Source: Frigoribacterium sp. PhB160 (GTDB lineage: Bacteria; Actinomycetota; Actinomycetes; Actinomycetales; Microbacteriaceae). From it: 64,000 nt of DNA. Made by a program: the position numbers and the translations under genes. Where the stretch lies: contig NZ_RKIE01000001.1 in the NCBI RefSeq assembly GCF_003751785.1, positions 721,564 through 785,563 on the forward strand. Reading direction: 5' to 3'. The first letter of the stretch is position 1. Each line of letters starts with the position of its first letter. The notes below the pieces were generated by a model. The model searched no databases. It was not told the origin of the DNA and saw nothing but the letters and a program-made list of their open reading frames with translations. Below are positions 42,919 to 51,966 of the stretch, piece after piece.

Positions 42919-42958
42919 GAGGAGGCGCGGTGCAGGGATCCCTGCACCGCGCCTCCTC
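42919..42958. terminator. 40-nt perfect palindrome, bidirectional terminator
   Basis: Two 20-nt arms (GAGGAGGCGCGGTGCAGGGA and its exact complement) meet without a spacer between the convergent Dabb and aspS genes. It is the clearest member of the GAGGCGCGGTGCAGG hairpin family. Confidence 0.85.
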
Positions 42959-42991
42959 ATCGCGTCGAGCCCCGCGCCGCGGGGCGCGGGC

Positions 42992-44326
42992 CTACGGCGT
43001 GAGCCGGGTCGGCCCGCGGAACAGGAACGTCACCTCGCGGAGGTTCGGCTGGTGCAGCATGAGCATCAGCACCCTCGCCAGGCCCATGCCGAAGCCGCCG
43101 TGCGACGGGGCGCCGTAGCGGAAGAAGTCGAGGTAGCCGCCGAGCTCCTCCGGCTTCATGCCCTTCTCGCGGATCTGGGCCTCGAGGACCTCGACGCGGT
43201 GCTCGCGCTGCGCTCCCGTCGTGATCTCGGTGCCGTTGTAGATGAGGTCGTAGCTCTTCGTGAGCTGCGGGTCGTCGTCGTGGCGCATGTGGTAGAAGGG
43301 CCGGATCGAGGCGTCGTAGTCGGTGAGGAAGACGAAGTCGTGGTCGTACGTCTCCTTGACGTAGGCCGCGATCTGGCGCTCGCCCTCCGGGTCCATGTCG
43401 GCGTCGGCGCGGGGCACGACGTAGCCGCGGTCGGCGACGATCTGCTTCGCCTCGGCGAGGGGGATGCGCGGGAACGGCGTCGTCGGCACGGCCAGGTCGA
43501 CGTCGAACAGCTCTCTGACCTCGGCGCCGTGCTTCTCGACGACCGCGGTGAACGCGGCGACGAGCAGCTCCTCCTGCATCTGCATGACGTCCTCGTGGCT
43601 GTCGACGTAGCTGATCTCGGCGTCGACGCTCGTGTACTCGGTCGCGTGGCGCGACGTGAACGAGGGGTCGGCGCGGAAGACGGGGGCGATCTCGAAGATC
43701 TTGCCGAAGCCGGCCGCCTGGGCCATCTGCTTGAAGAACTGCGGGCTCTGGGCGAGGAACGCGCTGCCCTCGAAGTACTCGACCTTGAACAGCTCGGCGT
43801 TCGACTCGCTGGCCGACGCCATGATCTTCGGCGTGTGCACCTCGACGTAGCCACGCTCGACCCAGTAGGTGCGCATCGCGTGCTCGAAGGTCGTCTGCAC
43901 GCGGAAGATGAGGGCGTTGCGGGGCACGCGCAGGTCGAGGAAGCGCCAGTCCATGCGCTTGTCGATGCCGCTGTCGGCCGCGATCGGCGTCTCGGGGTCG
44001 GCGAGGCTGTCGACGACGAGGCCGTCGACCTTCACCTCGATGCCGCCGAGCTTGACGCGCTCGTCGTGCTTGAGCTGACCCGTGACCGTGACGAAGCTGC
44101 CCTGCGAGAGGCCCGAGATCGCGTCGGCGATCTCGTCCGTCTCGCCGGCCTCGGCGAGGACGTCGGCCGCCGTGCGCGGGCGGACGAGCTGGACGGCGCC
44201 GGACTCGTCGCGGAGGACGACGAACTGCACCTTCTTCTGGTCGCGGACCGTGTCGACCCATCCGGACACCGTCACGGGGCCGTCGGGGAGGGGCGAGAGG
44301 TCGCTGATGAGGGTGCGTTCGATCAC
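42992..44326 (-). CDS. aspS: Aspartate-tRNA(Asp/Asn) ligase, archaeal type
   Basis: A 444-residue class IIb synthetase. OB-fold anticodon domain (about 1-105: VTVSGWVDTVRDQKKVQFVVLRD), then the catalytic domain with motif 2 (FRADPSFTSRHATEYT) and motif 3 (GGFGMGLARVLMLML). It lacks the bacterial AspRS insertion, so it is the short archaeal/eukaryal form; such enzymes often also charge tRNA-Asn and rely on GatCAB. The GTG at 44326 fits family starts, with TAAACT 8 nt before it. Confidence 0.92.
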   Translation of the reverse strand: MIERTLISDLSPLPDGPVTVSGWVDTVRDQKKVQFVVLRDESGAVQLVRPRTAADVLAEAGETDEIADAISGLSQGSFVTVTGQLKHDERVKLGGIEVKVDGLVVDSLADPETPIAADSGIDKRMDWRFLDLRVPRNALIFRVQTTFEHAMRTYWVERGYVEVHTPKIMASASESNAELFKVEYFEGSAFLAQSPQFFKQMAQAAGFGKIFEIAPVFRADPSFTSRHATEYTSVDAEISYVDSHEDVMQMQEELLVAAFTAVVEKHGAEVRELFDVDLAVPTTPFPRIPLAEAKQIVADRGYVVPRADADMDPEGERQIAAYVKETYDHDFVFLTDYDASIRPFYHMRHDDDPQLTKSYDLIYNGTEITTGAQREHRVEVLEAQIREKGMKPEELGGYLDFFRYGAPSHGGFGMGLARVLMLMLHQPNLREVTFLFRGPTRLTP

Positions 44327-44408
44327 GGGGCGAGAGTTTACCGCGACGTCGAGCTTTCCGGCTCCCGTGAGGGAGGTGGGAGCGCGGGCCCGACCTAGAC
44401 TGGAGGGC

Positions 44409-45056
44409 ATGCCCGCCCAGCAGATCCACCTCGTGCGCCACGGCGAGGTGCACAACCCCGACCACGTGCTCTACGGCCGACTCGAGGGGTTCGGGCTCAG
44501 CGAGCTGGGCCACCGCATGGCCGCCTCCTCCGCCGCGATGCTGGCGCAGCAGGGCGCCCCCGTGGCCGCTCTCTTCGCCAGCCCCCTCCAGCGCACCCGC
44601 GAGAGCGCCGCGCCGTGGGCGGCCGAGTTCGGGCTGCCGGTGCAGGTCGACGACCGCCTCGTCGAGCCGACGAACAAGTACGAGGGCCGCCGTTCCGACT
44701 TCACCGTGGCCAAGCAGCTGGCCGTGCCGGCCGAGTGGCCCTGGATCGTCAACCCCCTGAAGCCGAGCTGGGGCGAGGCCTACGTCAGCATCGCCGCGCG
44801 CATGCTCGCGGCCGTCGAGGACGCCTGGTCGACGACCGAGGGCGGCGACGCCGTGCTCGTCAGCCACCAGCTGCCGATCTGGATGGTGCACCGCAGCGTC
44901 ACCGGCGCCCGCCTCTTCCACGACCCCCGTCGTCGTCGCTGCTCGCTGTCGAGCGTCACCACGCTCGAGCGTCGGGGCGACCGCTTCGTCGAGGTCGGCT
45001 ACCAGGACCCGGCGAGCGAGCTGCTCGCGGACGCCGTCGACCTGGGGGCCGTGTGA
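44409..45056 (+). CDS. Histidine phosphatase (phosphoglycerate-mutase-like)
   Basis: A 215-residue protein with the phosphohistidine motif LVRHGEVHN (His11), SPLQRTRES and the second His in VLVSHQLPIWM. It heads the cytochrome c maturation operon, as in mycobacteria (Rv0525), though its link to that process is unclear. TAGACT lies 7 nt before the ATG (leaderless). The stop overlaps the resA start by 4 nt. Confidence 0.9.
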   Translation: MPAQQIHLVRHGEVHNPDHVLYGRLEGFGLSELGHRMAASSAAMLAQQGAPVAALFASPLQRTRESAAPWAAEFGLPVQVDDRLVEPTNKYEGRRSDFTVAKQLAVPAEWPWIVNPLKPSWGEAYVSIAARMLAAVEDAWSTTEGGDAVLVSHQLPIWMVHRSVTGARLFHDPRRRRCSLSSVTTLERRGDRFVEVGYQDPASELLADAVDLGAV

Positions 45057-45685
45057 GCACCTCGACCACCACGACCGTCCGCGCCCGCCGCCGCGTGCTC
45101 GGCGGCCTCGCCGCCGCGGCGGCCCTGACCGTCGCCCTCGTCGGCTGCACCTCGTCGAACGACGGCCTGGCGCAGCAGTACGCCGACGGCGGCACCGCGA
45201 ACTACATCACCGGGGCCGGCCAGGTCACCGAGGTGCCCGTGGCCGACCGCACCGACCCGGTCGAGTTCACCGGCACCACCGACGCCGGCGACGAGGTCTC
45301 CCGCTCCGACTACGACGGCGAGGTCGTCGTGCTGAACTTCTGGTACGCCAGCTGCCCGCCCTGCCGCGCCGAGGCGCCCGACCTGCAGCAGCTCAGCGAG
45401 ACGTACGCCGACCAGGGCGTGCAGTTCCTCGGTGTGAACGTGCGCGACCAGGCGCAGACCTCCCTGTCGTTCGCCGACACGTTCGGCGTCACGTACCCCT
45501 CGGTCGTCGACGCGAACGACGGCGCCGTGCAGCTCGCCCTGGCGGGCACGATCGCCCCGAACTCCGTGCCGACCACCATCGTGCTCGACAAGCAGGGCCG
45601 CATCGCCGCGCGGATCCTCGGGGGCCTCGACGGGCCGAGCATCCTCCGGCAGCTCGTGGCAGACGCCGTCGCCGAGCAGGCCTAG
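45053..45685 (+). CDS. resA: ResA/TlpA-like thiol-disulfide lipoprotein
   Basis: A 210-residue extracytoplasmic thioredoxin. The lipobox LVGC gives Cys32; the active site is NFWYASCPPCRAE with Cys101 and Cys104; the cis-Pro segment is NSVPTTIVLDKQG. It keeps the CxxCH Cys of apocytochrome c reduced, fed by CcdA, encoded next. GTG start, 4-nt overlap upstream, and the ccdA GTG follows its stop with no gap. Confidence 0.92.
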   Translation: MSTSTTTTVRARRRVLGGLAAAAALTVALVGCTSSNDGLAQQYADGGTANYITGAGQVTEVPVADRTDPVEFTGTTDAGDEVSRSDYDGEVVVLNFWYASCPPCRAEAPDLQQLSETYADQGVQFLGVNVRDQAQTSLSFADTFGVTYPSVVDANDGAVQLALAGTIAPNSVPTTIVLDKQGRIAARILGGLDGPSILRQLVADAVAEQA

Positions 45686-46465
45686 GTGTACCAGGGCAAC
45701 CCCTTCTTCGACGCGGTCGCCGGCGGACAGCTCGCCGTCGCGCTGCCCGTGGCGCTGCTCGCCGGGCTCATCTCGTTCCTCTCGCCGTGCGTGCTGCCGC
45801 TCGTGCCGGGCTACCTCGGCTACGTCGGCGGCCTGACCGGCGGCGCCCGCCGCGAGGGGGTCAGCGCGGCCCGCGCCGCGTCGCGCGACCGACGCCGGGT
45901 GGTGCTGGGGGTGCTCCTCTTCATCGCGGGCTTCTCGCTCGTCTTCGTCGGCGGCAGCCTCGCGTTCTCGGCGGCCGGCTTCTGGCTCATCCAGTGGCGC
46001 GACCTCGTCGTGCGCCTCATGGGCCTCGTCGTCATCGCCCTCGGGCTCGTCTTCGTGGGGCAGTTCACGTTCCTGCAGCGGACGATCAAGCCCGGGTTCG
46101 TGCCGGCCACCGGCCTCGCCGGCGCCCCGCTGCTCGGCATCGTGTTCGGCATCGGCTGGACGCCGTGCATCGGGCCGACCCTCACCGCCATCTACGCGCT
46201 GTCGTTCACGAGCGGCTCGGCGACCCAGAGCGTGCTGCTCGGCCTCGCCTACTGCGTCGGCCTCGGCGTGCCGTTCCTGCTCGTCGCGCTCGGCCTCGGC
46301 TGGGCGTCGCGGTCCATCTCGTTCGTGAAGCGCCACCTGCGCGTCGTCAACATCGTCGGAGGTCTCGTCCTGGTCGTCATCGGTCTGCTCATGGTCACCG
46401 GCCTCTGGTCGGCCCTCATGTCGTCGGTCGGGGCGGTGATCGCGGGCTATGGCACGATCGTCTGA
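45686..46465 (+). CDS. ccdA: Cytochrome c biogenesis protein CcdA
   Basis: A 259-residue six-helix membrane protein moving electrons from cytoplasmic thioredoxin to ResA. The two conserved Cys lie in FLSPCVLPLVPGYLGYV and GWTPCIGPTL. GTG start directly at the end of resA; its 3' end overlaps resB by 17 nt. Confidence 0.93.
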   Translation: MYQGNPFFDAVAGGQLAVALPVALLAGLISFLSPCVLPLVPGYLGYVGGLTGGARREGVSAARAASRDRRRVVLGVLLFIAGFSLVFVGGSLAFSAAGFWLIQWRDLVVRLMGLVVIALGLVFVGQFTFLQRTIKPGFVPATGLAGAPLLGIVFGIGWTPCIGPTLTAIYALSFTSGSATQSVLLGLAYCVGLGVPFLLVALGLGWASRSISFVKRHLRVVNIVGGLVLVVIGLLMVTGLWSALMSSVGAVIAGYGTIV

Positions 46466-48314
46466 CCGCACCGCGCCCGGGTTGCGGCGCGACCCGGCGG
46501 GGCAGCACCGCACCGCCGAGCAGGGCCCGCCGCCGCAGGGCACCGCCGCCGGGCTGACCGCCGACGACGAGACCGACGTCACGGGCGACCCGCTCCGGCC
46601 GAGCGACCACGTCGACGGCGTCGCGGCGCCGGCCCCCGGCGGGGGAGGGGACGGCGTCACCCAGCCGCGCCTCGGCCCGATCGGCTACCTGCGCTTCTTC
46701 TGGCGCCAGCTGACGAGCATGAAGACCGCCCTCTTCCTCCTCATGCTGCTCGCCGTCGCCGCGATCCCCGGCTCGCTCGTGCCGCAGCGCACGTCCGACC
46801 CGAACGGCGTCGTCCAGTACCGCACCGAGCACCCCGACCTGTTCCCGGTGCTCGACAAGATCGGCGTCTTCGACACGTACGCGTCGCCGTGGTTCTCGGC
46901 GGTCTACCTGCTGCTGTTCATCTCGTTGATCGGCTGCATCGTGCCGCGCACGAAGCACCACTTCGAGGCGCTCCGCGCCCGCCCGCCCAAGACGCCGGCG
47001 CGCCTGTCGCGGCTCGCGGGCTACCGCTCCGTCACCATCGCCGGAGGCGCGGAGGGCTCGGGCCTCGACCCCGCGTCCGCCGTCGCCGCGGCCCGCGCGC
47101 AGCTGAGACGCGCCGGCTACCGCACCGAGGTGTTCGGCGACTCGGTCAGCGCCGAGCGGGGCTACGCGCGGGAGACCGGCAACCTCGTCTTCCACTCCGC
47201 CCTCGTCGGCGTGCTGCTGACGGTCGGCATCGGCGGCGGCCTCGGCTACACCGGCCAGCGCGTCGTCGTGGAGGGCCAGACCTTCACGAACGCCCTCGTC
47301 GCCTACGACTCGTTCAACCCGGGCCGCTGGTTCAGCGACTCGCAGCTGTCGCCCTACTCGTTGACCCTCGACCGCTTCACGACGAAGTACGAGGAGAAGA
47401 ACCGCGACGCGATCGGCCAGCCGCTCGACTACACCGCCGACGTGACCGCCCGTACCCAGGACGGCGACTCGAGCCAGCAGACGATCAAGGTGAACAGCCC
47501 GCTCGCGATCGGCGGCTCGAACGTCTACCTGCTCGGCAACGGCTACGCCATGGACCTCACGGTCACCGCGCCCGACGGCACCGAGCCGTTCACCGACACG
47601 ATCCCGTTCCTGCCGCAGAACGCCGACCTCATGTCGCAGGGCGTCGTCAAGGTGCCCGACGGGCTCGCCGAGCAGATCGGCATGATCGGCTTCTTCTACC
47701 CGTCGGCCGTCGACACCGAGGACGGCTCGGGCATCATGGCGTCGAGCTACCCCGACCTGCTCAACCCGGTGCTGAGCCTCAACGTCTACGAGGGCGACCT
47801 CGGCCTCGACGACGGGGTGCCGCAGTCGGTGTACTCGCTGACGACCGACGGCATGACCGAGATCGCGGGCGCGGCGGCGGACGACGGCACCAAGGCGCTC
47901 AAGCTCACGCCCGGCGAGACCGCCGACCTGCCCGGCGGCCTCGGCACCGTGACCTTCAACGGCGTGAAGCGCTTCGCGTCGCTCGACGTGCACCACGACC
48001 CGGCCCAGCTCTGGGTGCTCGGCTTCGCCGGCCTCACCTTCGCCGGCCTGCTGACGGCCCTCTTCGTCCCGCGCCGCCGCGTCTGGGTGAAGGCCTCGAC
48101 GACCGACGACGGCCTGCGGCTCGAGTACGCGGGCCTCGCCCGCGGCGAGGACCCGACCCTCGTGCGCGCCGTCGGCGACGTCGCGTCGCGGCACCTGACG
48201 ACGATGGGCGTCCCGGCCGACGTCGCCCGCGACCTCGCCCGCGAGGACTCCGCCTCGACGTCGAACGACACCCCGACGGGCCCGGCGCGCCGCGGACGTA
48301 AGATCTCCTCGTGA
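46449..48314 (+). CDS. resB: Cytochrome c biogenesis protein ResB
   Basis: A 621-residue membrane protein of the system II haem-attachment complex. About 75 hydrophilic residues precede the first helices (TSMKTALFLLMLLAVAAIPGSLVPQR), followed by FSAVYLLLFISLIGCIVPR, NLVFHSALVGVLLTVG with a conserved His, a large outer domain (about 245-510) and a last helix. With CcsB it forms the haem exporter and ligase. The ATG lies inside ccdA; the stop overlaps ccsB by 4 nt. Confidence 0.93.
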   Translation: MARSSDRTAPGLRRDPAGQHRTAEQGPPPQGTAAGLTADDETDVTGDPLRPSDHVDGVAAPAPGGGGDGVTQPRLGPIGYLRFFWRQLTSMKTALFLLMLLAVAAIPGSLVPQRTSDPNGVVQYRTEHPDLFPVLDKIGVFDTYASPWFSAVYLLLFISLIGCIVPRTKHHFEALRARPPKTPARLSRLAGYRSVTIAGGAEGSGLDPASAVAAARAQLRRAGYRTEVFGDSVSAERGYARETGNLVFHSALVGVLLTVGIGGGLGYTGQRVVVEGQTFTNALVAYDSFNPGRWFSDSQLSPYSLTLDRFTTKYEEKNRDAIGQPLDYTADVTARTQDGDSSQQTIKVNSPLAIGGSNVYLLGNGYAMDLTVTAPDGTEPFTDTIPFLPQNADLMSQGVVKVPDGLAEQIGMIGFFYPSAVDTEDGSGIMASSYPDLLNPVLSLNVYEGDLGLDDGVPQSVYSLTTDGMTEIAGAAADDGTKALKLTPGETADLPGGLGTVTFNGVKRFASLDVHHDPAQLWVLGFAGLTFAGLLTALFVPRRRVWVKASTTDDGLRLEYAGLARGEDPTLVRAVGDVASRHLTTMGVPADVARDLAREDSASTSNDTPTGPARRGRKISS

Positions 48315-49348
48315 CCGCCACCGACCTCGCCTATTACTCGCTCGTCGCCGTCTACTCGGCGATGGCGATCTACACGATCTCGTTCGTGGCCTACGCCCTC
48401 GACCTCGCCAAGCGCTCCGGCGACGCGCAGCTCGCCGCGAAGGCCGCGACCGCGCCGGCGGCCGTCGGAGCCGAGGCGCAGGGCGCGGGCGCCGAGCGGG
48501 TCGTCACGGCCTCGGCGGGCGGCCGCACCGTGGTGCTCGACCGCACGGCCACGGCGGCGGGCGGGGCCGACGCTCCCCGCGCCTCCTCGTCGGGTCGACG
48601 TCCGTCGCGCTTCGAGCGGGTGGCGACCTCGATGCTCGTCCTCGGCCTCGTCGTGCACGTCGTGTCGGTCGTCTTCCGCGGCCTCGCGGCCGGTCGCGTG
48701 CCGTGGGCCAACATGTTCGAGTTCTCGCTGACGGGCACCGCGATCATCGTGGGCGTCTTCCTCGTGGTCCGGGTGTTCGTCGACGTGTCGTACCTCGGCG
48801 CGTACGTCACGGGCCTCAACCTGATCCTGCTCGCCATCGGCACGGTCAACTACTACGTCGCCGTCGTGCCGCTGCAGCCGGCGCTCCAGTCGGCCTGGCT
48901 CGTCATCCACGTGCTCGTCGCGATCATCGGCACGGGCTTCTTCGCCATCGCCGCCGGGCTCTCGGCCGCCCAGCTGGTGCAGACGAAACGAGACCAGGCC
49001 AAGCTCGCGAACCTCCGCTTCATGGACACCCTGCCCGAGGCCGACCGCCTGGAGGACCTCGCCTACCGCGTGGCCCTGGTCGGCTTCGTGCTGTGGACCT
49101 TCACGCTCATCGCCGGCGCCGTCTGGGCCGAGCGGGCCTGGGGCCGCTACTGGGGCTGGGACACCAAGGAGGTCTGGACCTTCATCATCTGGGTGCTCTA
49201 CGCCGGCTACATCCACGCCCGGGCGACGCGCGGCTGGCGCGGTGCCCGGTCGTCGTGGCTGTCGATCATCGGCTTCGCGGCCGTCATGTTCAACTTCTCG
49301 GTCGTCAACGTGTTCTTCAAGGGCCTGCACGCGTACTCGGGCCTCTGA
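48311..49348 (+). CDS. ccsB: Cytochrome c biogenesis protein CcsB (ResC)
   Basis: A 345-residue haem-handling membrane protein. The tryptophan-rich WWD motif reads WGRYWGWDTKEVWTFIIW, with haem-ligand His in the flanking helices (IHVLVA and YAGYIHARATRGW). A 60-residue Ala-rich cytoplasmic insert follows helix 1. GTG start, coupled to resB (GTGA). It is the last gene of the five-gene operon. Confidence 0.93.
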   Translation: MTATDLAYYSLVAVYSAMAIYTISFVAYALDLAKRSGDAQLAAKAATAPAAVGAEAQGAGAERVVTASAGGRTVVLDRTATAAGGADAPRASSSGRRPSRFERVATSMLVLGLVVHVVSVVFRGLAAGRVPWANMFEFSLTGTAIIVGVFLVVRVFVDVSYLGAYVTGLNLILLAIGTVNYYVAVVPLQPALQSAWLVIHVLVAIIGTGFFAIAAGLSAAQLVQTKRDQAKLANLRFMDTLPEADRLEDLAYRVALVGFVLWTFTLIAGAVWAERAWGRYWGWDTKEVWTFIIWVLYAGYIHARATRGWRGARSSWLSIIGFAAVMFNFSVVNVFFKGLHAYSGL

Positions 49349-49428
49349 GTCTCTGAGCTTCTGATCCTCTGAGTCTCGGGCCCCCGGCGTCTCCCGGCTC
49401 GTGAGCGCCCGACGGCCGTGACGCGGCC

Positions 49429-50451
49429 TCAGCCCGCCAGCACCGCCCAGGAGGCGCAGAGTCGGCCCAGCCACCACTCACGTCGGTCGTCGGGGGCGGC
49501 GTGCCGCCGCAGCAGGTCGACGTCGACGTCGATCCGCCGCACGTCGACCGCCCCGTCGACGGGCAGCAGCGGCTCGCGCGTGACGTCGGCGGCGAGCAGC
49601 GCCGCCGTGCCGAGCCCGCAGTCGTGCCGCAGGTCGGGGACGGCCGCCGCGAGGTGGGCGCCCATGCTGAGGCCGACGGACGTGTCGAGGGCGCTCGAGA
49701 CCACGACCGGCAGACCGGCGGCCGCGACGAGGGCGAGCGCCGCGGTGACGCCGCCGAGCGGCTGGGCCTTGACGACGAGCAGGTCGGCAGCACCGGCCCG
49801 GGCCACCGCGAGGGGATCGGCGGCCTTGCGGACGCTCTCGTCGGCGGCGACGGGCACGCCGAGCCCCGCGGTGCGCCGCCGCAGCTCGGCGAGCTCGGGC
49901 ACCGAGGCGCAGGGCTGCTCGGCGTACTCCAGGCCGTGCGGTGCCAGGGCGAGCAGCGCCTCCTCGGCCTCGTCGACCGACCACCGGCCGTTCGCGTCGA
50001 CGCGGACGCGTCCCTCCGGCCCGACGTGGGCGCGGGCGGCGGCGACGCGGGCGACGTCGTCGGCGAGCGTCTGGCCGGCCTCGGCCACCTTGACCTTGAC
50101 GGTGCGGCAGCCCGGGTAGCGCGCCAGCACGCCCGCGACCTCGTCGGGACCGACCGCGGGCAGCGTGGCGTTGACCGCCACCGACGAGGCACGGGGCGAG
50201 AGCTCGGGGCCCCAGCCGAAGTCGACCGCCGCCGCCAGCCAGGCCGACGACTCGTCGGGCAGGTACTCGACGAAGGGGCTGAACTCGGTCCAGCCGCGGG
50301 GCCCCTCGACGAGGAGCACCTCCCGCACGGTGATGCCGCGGAACCGCGTGCGGAGCGGCAGCTGCACGACGTGGGCGTCGCGGACGAGCTCGTCGAGCGG
50401 GGGCAGCGTCACGGGGCGGGGCGGGGGCGTGTCTCGGCCGGCTGTCGTCAC
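49429..50451 (-). CDS. menC: o-Succinylbenzoate synthase
   Basis: A 340-residue enolase-superfamily enzyme of menaquinone synthesis. The KxK acid-base motif is TVKVKVAEAG, the metal ligands are in RVDANGRW, YAEQPC and AADESVRK, and the second Lys is in LLVVKAQPLGG. The GTG at 50451 was chosen because CAGACT lies 6 nt before it (leaderless); family alignment would put the core after residue 15. Divergent from a small membrane-protein gene 45 nt away. Confidence 0.9.
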   Translation of the reverse strand: MTTAGRDTPPPRPVTLPPLDELVRDAHVVQLPLRTRFRGITVREVLLVEGPRGWTEFSPFVEYLPDESSAWLAAAVDFGWGPELSPRASSVAVNATLPAVGPDEVAGVLARYPGCRTVKVKVAEAGQTLADDVARVAAARAHVGPEGRVRVDANGRWSVDEAEEALLALAPHGLEYAEQPCASVPELAELRRRTAGLGVPVAADESVRKAADPLAVARAGAADLLVVKAQPLGGVTAALALVAAAGLPVVVSSALDTSVGLSMGAHLAAAVPDLRHDCGLGTAALLAADVTREPLLPVDGAVDVRRIDVDVDLLRRHAAPDDRREWWLGRLCASWAVLAG

Positions 50452-50495
50452 CGGGCCAGTCTGGCACCGGGCCCCGGACGCTAGGGTCGATGACC

Positions 50496-50909
50496 ATGGC
50501 CGCATCGTCCGACGCTCCCGACCCCCGCCCCGAGGCGGGCCGCGACGAGGCCCCGGGCGGCGCCGACGGCCTCGACGTGCTCGACGCGGAGGCGCACGGC
50601 GTCGACCCGGCCGAGGCCGACGCCGCCCCCCGCAGCCGCCGGCTGGGCGTCGTCACGCTCGTGCTCGCCCTCGTGCTGCTCGCGGTCGACGGCGTCGCCG
50701 TGGGCCTGCTGCAGGCCGAGCTCGTCACGGCGGCGGCCTCGCTGGCGCTCGTGACGATGCTCGCCTCGATCGTCGTCGGCGTCGTGGCCCTCGTCGCCGT
50801 GGCCCTCCGCCGGGGCCGCTGGCCCGCGGTGGCGGCCGTGCTGCTCTGCGTGCTCGCGAACCCGTTCGTGCTCGTCTGGCTGCTCGGCCAGGTGCTGCCG
50901 ACCTCCTGA
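50496..50909 (+). CDS. Small membrane protein (three helices)
   Basis: A 137-residue protein: a 50-residue acidic Asp/Glu/Ala/Pro-rich cytoplasmic part, then helices around GVVTLVLALVLLAVDGVAVG, SLALVTMLASIVVGVVALVA and VAAVLLCVLANPFVLVWLL. It resembles DUF4190-like proteins. I prefer the ATG at 50496 over 50490, since TAGGGT lies 8 nt before the later one. Function unknown. Confidence 0.72.
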   Translation: MAASSDAPDPRPEAGRDEAPGGADGLDVLDAEAHGVDPAEADAAPRSRRLGVVTLVLALVLLAVDGVAVGLLQAELVTAAASLALVTMLASIVVGVVALVAVALRRGRWPAVAAVLLCVLANPFVLVWLLGQVLPTS

Positions 50910-51008
50910 CCCGCGGCGGTCCCGCCCGGCGTCGGCCGACCTCCCGTCGTCCGGGCACCGGGCACCGGGCACGGGGCACGGGGGCCGCCCGGTCGTAGGC
51001 TGGACGTC

Positions 51009-51917
51009 ATGACCCACGCCGTCTCCGACCTGTTCGACCCGACCGAGTGGCGGGGGGTGCCGGGCTTCGACGACCTCACCGACGTGACCTACCACCTCGA
51101 CGTCGAGGGCCGCGTGGCGCGCGTCGCGATCGACCGACCCGAGGTGCGCAACGCCTTCCGCCCGCGCACCGTCGACGAGCTCTACCGCGTGCTCGACCAC
51201 GCGCGCCAGCAGAGCCGCGTCGGCGTCGTGCTGCTGACCGGCAACGGCCCGAGCCCGAAGGACGGCGGCTGGGCGTTCTGCAGCGGCGGCGACCAGCGCA
51301 TCCGCGGCCGCGACGGCTACAAGGCCGAGGGCGCCGAGGCGAACGTGGCCGACCCCGCCTCGGCCGGGCGCCTCCACATCCTCGAGGTGCAGCGCCTCAT
51401 CCGCTTCATGCCCAAGGTCGTCGTCGCCGTGGTGCCCGGCTGGGCGGCCGGCGGCGGCCACTCGCTGCACGTCGTCTGCGACCTCACGATCGCCAGCCGC
51501 GAGCACGGCCGGTTCAAGCAGACCGACGCCGACGTCGGCTCGTTCGACGCGGGCTACGGCAGCGCCTACTTCGCCAAGCAGATCGGCCAGAAGCTCGCCC
51601 GCGAGGTCTTCTTCCTCGCCGAGGAGTACAGCGCCGACCGCGCCTACGAGATGGGCGCCGTCAACCGCGTCGTGCCGCACGCCGACCTCGAGCGGGAGGC
51701 GCTGGCCCTGGCCCGCGTCGTGCTCACGAAGTCGCCGACCGCGATCCGCATGCTCAAGTTCGCCTTCAACGCCACCGACGACGGCATCGTGGGCCAGCAG
51801 GTCTTCGCCGGCGAGGCGACCCGCCTCGCGTACGGCACGGACGAGGCCGTCGAGGGCCGCGACTCGTTCCTCGAGAAGCGCGAGCCCGACTGGTCGCCCT
51901 TCCCGTGGCAGTACTGA
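51009..51917 (+). CDS. menB: 1,4-Dihydroxy-2-naphthoyl-CoA synthase
   Basis: A 302-residue crotonase that closes the naphthoquinone ring. Oxyanion-hole and active-site parts are FCSGGDQRIRGRDGY, PGWAAGGGHSLHVVCDLTI, TDADVGSFDAGYGSAYFAKQ and the C-terminal FLEKREPDWSPFPWQY. TAGGCT lies 7 nt before the ATG (leaderless). Confidence 0.96.
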   Translation: MTHAVSDLFDPTEWRGVPGFDDLTDVTYHLDVEGRVARVAIDRPEVRNAFRPRTVDELYRVLDHARQQSRVGVVLLTGNGPSPKDGGWAFCSGGDQRIRGRDGYKAEGAEANVADPASAGRLHILEVQRLIRFMPKVVVAVVPGWAAGGGHSLHVVCDLTIASREHGRFKQTDADVGSFDAGYGSAYFAKQIGQKLAREVFFLAEEYSADRAYEMGAVNRVVPHADLEREALALARVVLTKSPTAIRMLKFAFNATDDGIVGQQVFAGEATRLAYGTDEAVEGRDSFLEKREPDWSPFPWQY

Positions 51918-51966
51918 CCCTGCGCGCCCTGCGCGCCCTCGCGACCGGGACGAGGAGGCGCGGCGC

